This document shows positions 6,250 to 11,527 of a DNA stretch of 11,527 nucleotides, piece by piece. Made by a program: the position numbers and the translations under genes. The stretch lies in NCBI GenBank assembly GCA_900552475.1, contig USAC01000071.1, forward strand, positions 1 to 11,527, written 5' to 3'. Origin of the DNA: an uncultured Eubacteriales bacterium (lineage in GTDB: Bacteria; Bacillota; Clostridia; Oscillospirales; Oscillospiraceae). The first letter of the stretch is position 1. Every line of letters begins with the position of its first letter. The notes under the pieces were generated by a model. The model was not told the DNA's origin and made no database searches. It saw nothing but the letters and a program-made list of their open reading frames with translations.

Positions 6250-7548
6250 TTAGCCGTTCTCCTTGGCGTACTGGGTGGCCCAGCCGTCCACAAAGGCGGA
6301 CTTCACGTTGTCCCAGTTGCCGCCGTTGGCGGTGTACTGCGTCAGCGCATCCACCACACCCGCACGCCAGTCATCCACGGCGGGGGTCCAGTTGAAGGCC
6401 CACGTCACGATGTAGTTGCCGTTGGCGGTGTAGTCGTTGGCCTGTGCGAAGAACACGTTCTCGGGGGTCTTGGCGTTTTTGAAGGGGCAGGGGCCAAACT
6501 GCTCAGCCAGCATGGTGGTACCCTCATCGGAGGTAACAACCCACTTCATGAAGTCCAGCGTAGCCTGAATGTCCTCTTCCTTGGCGTTCTTGTTGACGGC
6601 CCAGCAGTTCTCGGTGCCGCAGCACAGGCCGGCCTTCTCCTCACCCGCGACGCCGCAGTAGATGGGGATCATCGCCAGATCATTGGGATTCATCTTGAAG
6701 CCCTTGATCTCATCGGTGACCAGGTTGGCATACTCCCAGGAACCGTTCTGGAAGAACACGGCCTTGCCCTGGCCGAACTCAGCCTCGGAGGCATCGCCGG
6801 TGGCGGAGGTCAGCGCCGCGCCGGTGGTAGCGGAATCGGTGGTGTAGAGATCCCAGACGTTCTTGTAGTTATCCAGATAGGTACCCTTGATGGTGGCGGG
6901 CTGAGCGGTGACGTTGTCATCGCGGAACTCGTAGTACAGGGGCATATTGGCCAGATGGCCGGAGAAGCGCCAGCTGGAGGTGCCGTCCAGACCGGCGGAG
7001 CTGAAGGCGTCGAAGCCCAGCTCAGAAGCGCGGGCGTGGATATCGTCGGCAACCTTCTTCAGCGTCTCGAAGTTGGTGATGTCGGTCAGCTCATAACCAG
7101 CCTGCTTCAGCAGCGCCTTGTTGACGATGATGCCATAGGCCTCATAGCAGTAGCCGATGGACACGGTCTCGCCGGCAGCGTTCTTCAGGTTGAAGTCCTG
7201 AGTGGTCATTTCCTTCATGACGTCGGTGTTATCCAGCGGATAGCAGAAGTCGCCATAGGAGTTGACGGCGCCCTGATTGCCCACCTGGAACATGGTGGGG
7301 GCGGCCTCCTTGTCCAGCTCGGAGGTCAGCATGGTGTCATACTGGCCGGAGGCGGCGGTGACCACTTTGACCTCCACGCCGGTCTGCTTGGTATAGGTCT
7401 TGGCCAGATCCTGCCAAGCCTGGTCGGCTTCGGGCTTGAAGTTCAGATAATAAACCGAGCCCTTTGCCTCGTCCTTGCTGGAGCCGCAGGCGACGAGGGA
7501 AAGCGCCATGACCAGAGCAAGGAGGGTTGCAAGAAACTTTTTCATCAT
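6250..7548 (-). CDS. Sugar ABC transporter substrate-binding lipoprotein
   Basis: This 432-residue extracellular solute-binding protein (family 1) captures the sugar outside the membrane and delivers it to the two permeases. The N-terminus is a lipoprotein signal: MMKK, a hydrophobic stretch, then the lipobox LVAC with Cys21 as the lipidated residue, followed by a polar GSSKDEAKG linker. The body shows the class-typical YGIIVNKALLKQAGYE and AVFFQNGSWEYANLV segments. AAGGAG precedes the start; the second Met, three bases on, is an alternative. It lies 59 nt after the regulator and about 160 nt before the permeases. The maltodextrin ligand is inferred from malQ; other oligosaccharides remain possible. 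Confidence 0.93.
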   Translation of the reverse strand: MMKKFLATLLALVMALSLVACGSSKDEAKGSVYYLNFKPEADQAWQDLAKTYTKQTGVEVKVVTAASGQYDTMLTSELDKEAAPTMFQVGNQGAVNSYGDFCYPLDNTDVMKEMTTQDFNLKNAAGETVSIGYCYEAYGIIVNKALLKQAGYELTDITNFETLKKVADDIHARASELGFDAFSSAGLDGTSSWRFSGHLANMPLYYEFRDDNVTAQPATIKGTYLDNYKNVWDLYTTDSATTGAALTSATGDASEAEFGQGKAVFFQNGSWEYANLVTDEIKGFKMNPNDLAMIPIYCGVAGEEKAGLCCGTENCWAVNKNAKEEDIQATLDFMKWVVTSDEGTTMLAEQFGPCPFKNAKTPENVFFAQANDYTANGNYIVTWAFNWTPAVDDWRAGVVDALTQYTANGGNWDNVKSAFVDGWATQYAKENG

Positions 7549-7570
7549 TCATTTCTCCTTTTAAAATTTA

Positions 7571-7597
7571 TTTTCGCGCCCGGTCCGGGCGGGAAAA
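7571..7597 (-). other. Hairpin between regulator and binding-protein gene
   Basis: A GC-rich 6-bp stem (7577-7582 with 7586-7591, loop GTC) is extended, after one G-G mismatch, by five further pairs that include a TTTT/AAAA match. It occupies much of the 59-nt gap between the regulator stop and the binding-protein start. On the minus strand the bases after the stem are AAAATAAATTTT, so it is not a standard terminator. It may mark a processing site or partial attenuator. Confidence 0.45.
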
Positions 7598-7607
7598 ACA
7601 ACGAAAA

Positions 7608-8618
7608 TCAGAGTCTGCGCATGGACGCGCCCTCGCGCAGCGCTGTCGGCAGCGTCTCGTGACGCTGCGTCCCGCGCCCCTCCACGAGGTCGAGCAGGAT
7701 CTCCACGCTGCACCGCCCCATCTCCTCCATCGGCTGGCAGAGCGTGGCGAGCACGGGGTGGATGTATTCCGAGACGGTCAGCCCGTCGATGGCGATCACG
7801 GAGCAGTCCTCCGGGATGCGGCGGCCCGTCTCGTGCAGCGCGCGCATCGCGCCGATGGCCATGTTGTCGGCGATGGCGAACAGCGCCGTGAAATCCGCGC
7901 CCGTATTGAGCGCGCGGCGCGCGGCGTCATAGGCGTCACGGATGTCATAGCTCCCCGCGCAGAGCACCAGCCCCTCCTCGAGCGGCAGGCCGCAGTCGGC
8001 CAGTGCCCTGGCGTAGCCCTGATAGCGCAGCTGGCTGATGGAGCGGTCGTCCGGCCGCGAGACAAGCGCCGCGATGCGCCGGTGGCCGCGCCGGTAGAGC
8101 TCCATCACCGCGTGGTAGGCCTCCTCCTCATCCTCGATGGAGACGGAGGAATACATCTCGTCGCGGAGCGTCCCGTAGTGGTTGCTGTAGGAGCAGCACA
8201 CGAACGGCACGTTCAGAAGCGCCACCTCGGCGGGCGTGTAGTCCGACCTTCCGCCGAGCAGAATCAGCCCGCGCAGGCGCTTTTCGCGCTCCATGACGGC
8301 GGCGCGCTTGACCTCGTCGTCGCTCGTGCCGATCTGCTGCATGACCATGGTATAGCCGCGCTCGGTGATGCCCTGTTCGATGGCGCGGATGATGTCGGTA
8401 TAAAACGGGTTCGACCGGCCGCGCACGACAAGGCCGATGGCGTCGGACTTCGTGCGCACGAGGTCGCGCGCACTGTTGTTGGGTATGTAGTTGCTGCTCT
8501 CAATAATCGCGCGAACTCTCCGGCGGTTCTCGTCGCTGACGTCCGGGCGGTTGTTGAGCACGCGGGAGACGGTGCTGACGCTGACTCCGCTGAGCCGGGC
8601 AATATCCTTGATGGTCAC
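7608..8618 (-). CDS. LacI-family regulator (MalR-like) of the sugar operon
   Basis: This 336-residue repressor has the normal LacI-family length. Starting at the GTG on 8616-8618 it begins (V/M)TIKDIARLSGVSVSTVSRV, the standard helix-turn-helix. The hinge follows with NYIPNNSARDL, whose Leu is expected to wedge into a central CG of the operator. The rest is the periplasmic-binding-protein-like effector domain (IGLVVRGRSNPFY, GLILLGGR, SVIAIDGL). The frame stays open upstream to 8870, but that extension covers the promoter and operator, and GTG is the only usual start codon in frame downstream of the promoter, with GGAG six bases before it. As first gene of the operon it probably regulates itself and the transporter in response to a malto-oligosaccharide. 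Confidence 0.92.
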   Translation of the reverse strand: MTIKDIARLSGVSVSTVSRVLNNRPDVSDENRRRVRAIIESSNYIPNNSARDLVRTKSDAIGLVVRGRSNPFYTDIIRAIEQGITERGYTMVMQQIGTSDDEVKRAAVMEREKRLRGLILLGGRSDYTPAEVALLNVPFVCCSYSNHYGTLRDEMYSSVSIEDEEEAYHAVMELYRRGHRRIAALVSRPDDRSISQLRYQGYARALADCGLPLEEGLVLCAGSYDIRDAYDAARRALNTGADFTALFAIADNMAIGAMRALHETGRRIPEDCSVIAIDGLTVSEYIHPVLATLCQPMEEMGRCSVEILLDLVEGRGTQRHETLPTALREGASMRRL

Positions 8619-8665
8619 GTCGTACTCCGTACCCCTCTCTCTGACAGGCTTCGCCGGGAACCTTT

Positions 8666-8681
8666 CCGGTAACGTTTCCGG
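8666..8681 (-). promoter_or_regulatory. Predicted LacI-type operator
   Basis: CCGGTAACGTTTCCGG is a 16-bp dyad with a single mismatched pair and a central CG, the standard form of LacI-family operators. It lies just downstream of the -10 box at 8697, about +10 to +25 of the predicted transcript, so a bound repressor would block the promoter. The closest candidate ligand is the product of the gene it precedes. I found no second copy before the binding-protein gene, which suggests the whole operon runs from this one site. Confidence 0.7.
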
Positions 8682-8696
8682 CTGTTTTACAATGCT

Positions 8697-8725
8697 ATGG
8701 TAGCAACTTTTTCCCACGGTGTCAA
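8697..8725 (-). promoter_or_regulatory. Promoter of the maltodextrin-type operon
   Basis: On the minus strand a perfect -35 box TTGACA (8720-8725) is followed by a 17-nt spacer ending in TGC and a -10 box TACCAT (8697-8702). The TGn gives an extended -10 that offsets the two -10 mismatches. Transcription should begin near 8690, leaving a leader of about 70 nt that contains the predicted operator. Confidence 0.75.
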
Positions 8726-8765
8726 TCGCTTTTAGTAAATTCTCAATTCCGGACAGTTTTTTCGC

Positions 8766-8786
8766 GTGAAACTTGTTTAATTTCAC
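8766..8786. repeat. Small dyad upstream of the operon promoter
   Basis: GTGAAA (8766-8771) and TTTCAC (8781-8786) form an inverted repeat with a 9-nt AT-rich centre, about 40 bp upstream of the -35 box. Its position could suit an activator or a second regulator. The arms are short, so chance is a real alternative. Confidence 0.3.
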
Positions 8787-8874
8787 AACACAAATTCCCG
8801 CATAAGGAAATCCGGTACCGTTTTCCCCGCCGCGGCCGATCATGCGGAGCGCAGAATGGATCGCCCGCACGTCC

Positions 8875-8900
8875 GGGCCGATGTGGGCATCGGCCCCTAC
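8875..8900 (-). repeat. 26-nt hairpin repeat, unit A
   Basis: Read on the minus strand it begins GTAG and continues as a 22-nt palindrome: a 9-bp stem GGGCCGATG/CATCGGCCC with a 4-nt loop. It is one of four GTAG-headed units of equal length in 200 bp. Directly after it on the plus strand comes TATCGCAAGAA (8903-8913), which recurs beside unit B. Confidence 0.7.
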
Positions 8901-8930
8901 GGTATCGCAAGAAGCATTCCGGCCGAATGC

Positions 8931-8956
8931 GGCGGGGCACGCAGGTCCCGCCCTAC
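8931..8956 (-). repeat. 26-nt hairpin repeat, unit B
   Basis: On the minus strand it reads GTAG plus a 22-nt imperfect GC-rich palindrome. It is inverted relative to unit C and matches it at 23 of 26 positions, so B and C together form a large inverted repeat around a 22-nt centre. The following plus-strand bases again include TATCGCAAGAA (8964-8974). Confidence 0.75.
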
Positions 8957-8978
8957 AGTTTTCTATCGCAAGAATTTT

Positions 8979-9004
8979 GTAGGGCGGGGCCTATGTGCCC
9001 CGCC
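8979..9004 (+). repeat. 26-nt hairpin repeat, unit C
   Basis: On the plus strand it is GTAG followed by a 22-nt palindrome with 8-bp arms GGCGGGGC/GCCCCGCC and a 6-nt loop. It is the inverted partner of unit B, with three mismatches in 26 bases. The whole B-C element could extrude as one long cruciform or transcribe into a long hairpin. Confidence 0.75.
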
Positions 9005-9044
9005 AGAACATAAGAACCGTGCACTGAAAATTTCGTATATTTCC

Positions 9045-9070
9045 GTAGGGGCGGCGTCCCCGACGCCCCT
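9045..9070 (+). repeat. 26-nt hairpin repeat, unit D
   Basis: GTAG followed by a GC-rich imperfect palindrome (GGGGCG ... CGCCCC). It ends three bases short of the stop codon of the broken membrane-protein gene at 9074 and could act as its transcript end, although no U tract follows on the minus strand. Confidence 0.65.
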
Positions 9071-9073
9071 AGC

Positions 9074-9567
9074 TCACCGCACGCACCGCCATGCATCCAA
9101 ATCCAGCAACGGCTTTGTCCGTTCGTCATAAGGCATAAGAATCACCTTTTTCCAGTCATAGCCCTGTATAAAGCGCCTTCTCGTAATGATATTCCCCAGA
9201 TAGTCCGCATATACAAACGGCTCATTTGATATGGCTATCAAAGGTATTTTCCACAGCCAGACGCAAGCGTTGTAAATCTGGCATAATAGACCGTCTGGCG
9301 CAGATCTATCCTGCACAGCTCACGGCGCGTAAGCGAGTAGGCGCAAAACGCTGACGGTTCCGTCACAACATATGTCAGCAATCTTCTCTGCATGAAAATC
9401 ATACACAGCCAGAGCACTGCATATAAGCCCGCCAGGCCCATACCCCAGAGAATCATATCCTCCCCTGCCCAGACAGCAAAAACAAGAACACCCACGATCG
9501 TGGACATCATCAGCGCGCAGCAGAAATAAAACCGCACCCACCATCCCTGAAATAATTTGTATTTCAT
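9074..9567 (-). pseudogene. Small membrane protein gene broken by a one-base frameshift
   Basis: The gene starts at the ATG on 9565-9567 with GGAGGGG 7 nt upstream. The first 109 residues hold two membrane spans (about 12-33 and 38-59), then CRIDLRQTVYYARF, and stop at TGA 9238-9240. The next frame continues at once as IAISNEPFVYADYLGN ... YDWKKVILMPYDERTKPLLDLDAW, ending at 9074. Restoring one T in the T run at 9240-9242 would join them as GKYL-LIAISNEPF, about 164 residues. The C-terminal pattern (IAISNEPF, YD..K.I..PYDE.T.PLL) resembles uncharacterised Firmicute proteins from memory; no function is known to me. It could be a true pseudogene or a base-calling error. No slippery heptamer supports programmed frameshifting. 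Confidence 0.75.
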
Positions 9568-9588
9568 CTCTCATCCCCTCCCAAGCAA

Positions 9589-9617
9589 AGTATATATCCG
9601 CCCGGCCTGATCGGCAA
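9589..9617 (-). promoter_or_regulatory. Possible promoter of the broken membrane-protein gene
   Basis: On the minus strand TTGCCG (9612-9617) and TATACT (9589-9594) are separated by 17 nt. The predicted start at about 9582 would fall almost on the ribosome binding site (9575-9582), leaving very little leader. That tight spacing lowers confidence. Confidence 0.35.
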
Positions 9618-9737
9618 GTCCGTTTTGGACAAACGGCCGTATGCGGCGGGATTTTTTACACTTTCCGTCAAAAAAACAGCGGCCCGGCAATGCCGGTTGG
9701 TCGTAAAACAGTTCGCGCAAATGCGCTATGCAGCAGA

Positions 9738-9768
9738 CCCTTGCCTCTCCCTTTGGGAGAGGCAAGGG
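9738..9768. repeat. Perfect 14-bp palindrome
   Basis: CCCTTGCCTCTCCC (9738-9751) and its exact complement (9755-9768) flank a TTT loop. Neither strand has a U tract after the stem, so it is not an intrinsic terminator. It has the look of a small dispersed intergenic repeat of the kind common in clostridial genomes, a view that needs a genome-wide search. Confidence 0.6.
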
Positions 9769-9814
9769 ATGCTTGAGAAGTACATCATTCCATCTGCTTG
9801 ACCAATCAAATGAT

Positions 9815-9850
9815 AAAAAACAGGCACAGCGGATGATTCCGCTATGCCTG
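9815..9850 (-). terminator. Strong intrinsic terminator on the minus strand
   Basis: CAGGCACAGCGGA and TCCGCTATGCCTG (9821-9850) form a 13-position stem (one C-A mismatch) around a 4-nt loop. On the minus strand the hairpin is followed by TTTTTTATC (the U tract is 9815-9820). It is the best terminator in the window. The nearest upstream gene is the aminotransferase, whose stop lies 229 nt away, so its transcript would carry a long, highly structured 3' region. Confidence 0.8.
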
Positions 9851-9859
9851 TTAACTGTC

Positions 9860-10078
9860 TCATGTCGATCGCCCATTTACCGGGCGCTCCTCTTTCGGGT
9901 CGCACAGAGTTCGCGGCTCGCAAGCCGCGAATAAAGTTTAATCATTTTTCCGACGACATGCGCGTCAGAAAAATACTTTGCGCGCAGAGAGTGTATTTTT
10001 GTGTGCTGCGCACACAAAAATACACGGTTCGGAGCGAATCCCCCTACCGTAAAAGGGCACAGCCCTTTTACGGTAATC
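9860..10078. repeat. Cluster of inverted repeats downstream of the aminotransferase
   Basis: This noncoding stretch contains five stems in sequence: 9869-9885 (5 bp), 9910-9931 (9 bp, loop CGCA), 9945-9973 (6 bp, mismatch, 4 bp), 9991-10025 (15 bp perfect, GTGTATTTTTGTGTG type, 5-nt loop) and 10045-10075 (14 bp perfect, loop ACA). The last lies 3 nt from the aminotransferase stop at 10079. None carries a U tract on the minus strand, so they are not simple terminators. Short open frames here run through the stems and show no protein-like features. They may be chained palindromic elements or a structured 3' RNA. Confidence 0.7.
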
Positions 10079-11353
10079 TTACAGCCCCATCTTCTCCAGC
10101 GCGGCAAGCTTCAGACTGTTGCAGAGCACAGCAATTGCCTGCTGCAGCTCCTCCACCGGCGGCAGCGACGGCGCGATGCGGATGTTGCTGTCCGCGGGGT
10201 CGACGCCGTAGGGGAACGTTGCGCCCGCGCCGGTCAGCGTCACGCCCGCCTCGCGGCACAGCTGCACCACACGCTTGGCCGTACCGGGCATGGCGTCAAG
10301 GCTGATGAAATAGCCGCCGACCGGACGCTTATACTGCGCGATCTCCAGCGGGGCAATCTCGCGGTCAAGCGCGTCGAGTACGGCGTGGAACTTCGGGGCG
10401 AGGATGGCCGCGTGCTGCTTCATCAGCTCGAGCGTGTGCGCCTTGTCCTTGAGGAAGCGGACGTGGCGCAGCTGGTTGATCTTGTCAAAGCCGATGGTCT
10501 GGATGCCGATGAGCTTCGTGAAGTAGGCGATGTTCGCCTCGCTCGCGGCCATAACGGCCACGCCCGCGCCGGGGAAGGTCACCTTGCTCGTGGACGCGAA
10601 CTCATAGACCATGTCGGCGTTTCCGTTTTCGGCGCACAGGCCGATGATGTCGGGGAAGGGGACGAAATCCGTGTCAAACTCGTGGATGCAGTAGGCGTTG
10701 TCCCACATGAGCATGAAGTCGGGCGCGGTGGGCTTGAGCGCCGCAAGACGGCGCACCGTCTCCTCGGAGTAGACAACGCCCTCGGGGTTCGAGTACTTCG
10801 GGACGTTCCACATGCCCTTCACGGCGGGATCCTTCACCAGCTCCTCCACGATGTCCATGTCGGGGCCGTCCGCCGTCATGGGGACGTTGATGAGCTTCAC
10901 GCCGAAGGACTGCGTGACCATAAAGTGCCGGTCATAGCCGGGGACGGGGCAGAGCCACTTCACCTCGCCGAGCTTTGACCACGGCTGCTCGCTGTGCAGC
11001 AGACCGTGGGTGAACGCCTTGGAAATGGCGTCATACATCAGCTGGAGACTGGCGTTGCCGCCGACAAAAACCTGCTCGCTCTTACAGCCCAGAATCTCGG
11101 CAAAGAGCGCCTTCGCCTCGGGCAGGCCGGCCACCTCGCCGTAGTTGCGCTCCTCGATGCCGTCCGCGCCGAAGTCCTCCGGACGGGTGATGAGCGAGAG
11201 CATCGGTGTGACAAGGTCGAGCTGATCGCGGCCGGGCTTACCGCGCGCCATATTCAGCTTCAGTCCCTGCGCCTTCTGGTTGTCATAGGCGGCGCGGACG
11301 GCGGCGTATTCCGTCTGGCGCTCCGCACGGGTAAGTTCACGATAAGCTTTCAT
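10079..11353 (-). CDS. Aspartate aminotransferase, class Ic (PLP-dependent)
   Basis: This 424-residue fold-type I enzyme belongs to the subgroup Ic aspartate aminotransferases (Pfam PF12897), which interconvert aspartate and 2-oxoglutarate with oxaloacetate and glutamate in the cytoplasm. The PLP Lys257 sits in STSKVTFPGAG. Other visible residues are Asn189 in YSNPEGVVYS, Asp218 and Tyr221 in WDNAYCIHEF, and Arg392 in SNIRIAPSLP, which binds the substrate carboxylate. The N-terminal LNMARGKPG...QLDL and the RNYGEVAGLPEAK region are typical of the subgroup. The ATG at 11353 has AAAGGA 8 nt upstream. It is apparently monocistronic, with its own promoter and a distant terminator. Older databases label relatives MocR-like or alanine-glyoxylate aminotransferase; no GntR domain is present. 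Confidence 0.92.
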   Translation of the reverse strand: MKAYRELTRAERQTEYAAVRAAYDNQKAQGLKLNMARGKPGRDQLDLVTPMLSLITRPEDFGADGIEERNYGEVAGLPEAKALFAEILGCKSEQVFVGGNASLQLMYDAISKAFTHGLLHSEQPWSKLGEVKWLCPVPGYDRHFMVTQSFGVKLINVPMTADGPDMDIVEELVKDPAVKGMWNVPKYSNPEGVVYSEETVRRLAALKPTAPDFMLMWDNAYCIHEFDTDFVPFPDIIGLCAENGNADMVYEFASTSKVTFPGAGVAVMAASEANIAYFTKLIGIQTIGFDKINQLRHVRFLKDKAHTLELMKQHAAILAPKFHAVLDALDREIAPLEIAQYKRPVGGYFISLDAMPGTAKRVVQLCREAGVTLTGAGATFPYGVDPADSNIRIAPSLPPVEELQQAIAVLCNSLKLAALEKMGL

Positions 11354-11405
11354 AAGCAGCGTCCTTTCTCAGTGATTCCGTGGATAGTTATTTTTTTCAC
11401 CAGAC

Positions 11406-11434
11406 AGTTTAGCACGGGGGGCGGCGCTGCGCAA
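11406..11434 (-). promoter_or_regulatory. Possible promoter of the aminotransferase gene
   Basis: On the minus strand TTGCGC (11429-11434) and TAAACT (11406-11411) are 17 nt apart, and TGC before the -10 makes an extended -10. The -35 box matches consensus at only three positions. A start near 11399 would give a leader of about 46 nt. The further AT-rich sequence to 11527 shows no gene or other clear signal. Confidence 0.55.
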
Positions 11435-11527
11435 GAGGTTATTTATCATCAAATCACAAAGTAATTTTTGACTATCTTTTCAAAAGTTCTTATATGCCGG
11501 TATAGCCTATTGTTACAGGCTTTTCCG

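Noticed and set aside
5168..7662. Long plus-strand frames over the permease and binding-protein genes
   Set aside because: They mirror genuine transporter genes with signal peptide, EAA loops and ribosome binding sites on the other strand.
8875..9070. CRISPR array
   Set aside because: Unit and spacer lengths are superficially similar, but the units point in opposite directions, each is a palindrome with its own sequence, spacers are 22-40 nt and no cas gene is present.
8856..9131. Plus-strand open frame of 91 residues
   Set aside because: It is made largely of translated hairpin repeats and overlaps the end of the membrane-protein gene.
9238..9250. Programmed -1 frameshifting in the small membrane protein gene
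   Set aside because: The junction reads TAC CTT TGA with no X XXY YYZ heptamer. A lost T in the T run explains the data more simply.
9571..9876. Minus-strand open frame of 101 residues
   Set aside because: It runs through the terminator hairpin and the 14-bp palindrome, has no evident ribosome binding site and shows no family features.
10001..11464. Plus-strand frames over the aminotransferase
   Set aside because: Antisense shadows of an enzyme with all PLP motifs. No ribosome binding site or motif of their own.
11490..11527. Terminator at the right edge (AGCCT ... AGGCT then TTTT on the plus strand)
   Set aside because: The stem is only 5 bp with a long loop, no plus-strand gene precedes it, and the window ends there.

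Overview
The window looks like a chromosomal piece of a GC-rich (roughly 60 % by eye) Gram-positive anaerobe, most likely a gut clostridium of the Oscillospiraceae/Ruminococcaceae kind. This rests on strong AGGAGG-type ribosome binding sites, a YerC-type TrpR-like regulator, a Firmicute-style maltodextrin ABC operon without its own ATPase, a class Ic aspartate aminotransferase, and intergenic GTAGGGGC-type palindromic repeats. The taxonomic call is an inference. Every gene I can support lies on the minus strand; the long plus-strand open frames are antisense shadows.

Layout, left to right (transcription runs right to left). 1-138: tRNA-Val(UAC) with encoded CCA and a perfect-consensus promoter. 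195-560: CrcB/FluC fluoride channel. 571-605: terminator-like hairpin. 624-2577: a tight three-gene unit, yerC - SAM methyltransferase - hslO (Hsp33), driven by a good promoter at 2622-2650. 2690-2724: terminator. 2774-8618: a maltodextrin-type operon in transcription order LacI/MalR regulator, lipoprotein binding protein, two MalF/MalG-type permeases, and MalQ 4-alpha-glucanotransferase. It has a TTGACA/extended -10 promoter and a LacI-type operator ahead of the regulator, and stem-loops at the gene junctions. 8875-9070: a cluster of four 26-nt hairpin repeats. 9074-9567: a small membrane protein gene with a good ribosome binding site, broken by one frameshift. 9571-10078: about 500 noncoding bases packed with inverted repeats, including a strong terminator. 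10079-11353: class Ic aspartate aminotransferase with its own promoter.

How the genes work together: the central operon imports malto-oligosaccharides (binding protein plus two permeases, energised by an ATPase encoded elsewhere) and remodels them with MalQ under LacI-family control. The yerC-methyltransferase-hslO unit joins a regulator to a redox chaperone with no obvious pathway link. The aminotransferase and fluoride exporter are housekeeping functions.

I see no defence system, prophage, CRISPR array or biosynthetic cluster. The least explained material is the two repeat and palindrome clusters at 8875-9070 and 9738-10075, and the broken membrane-protein gene between them.
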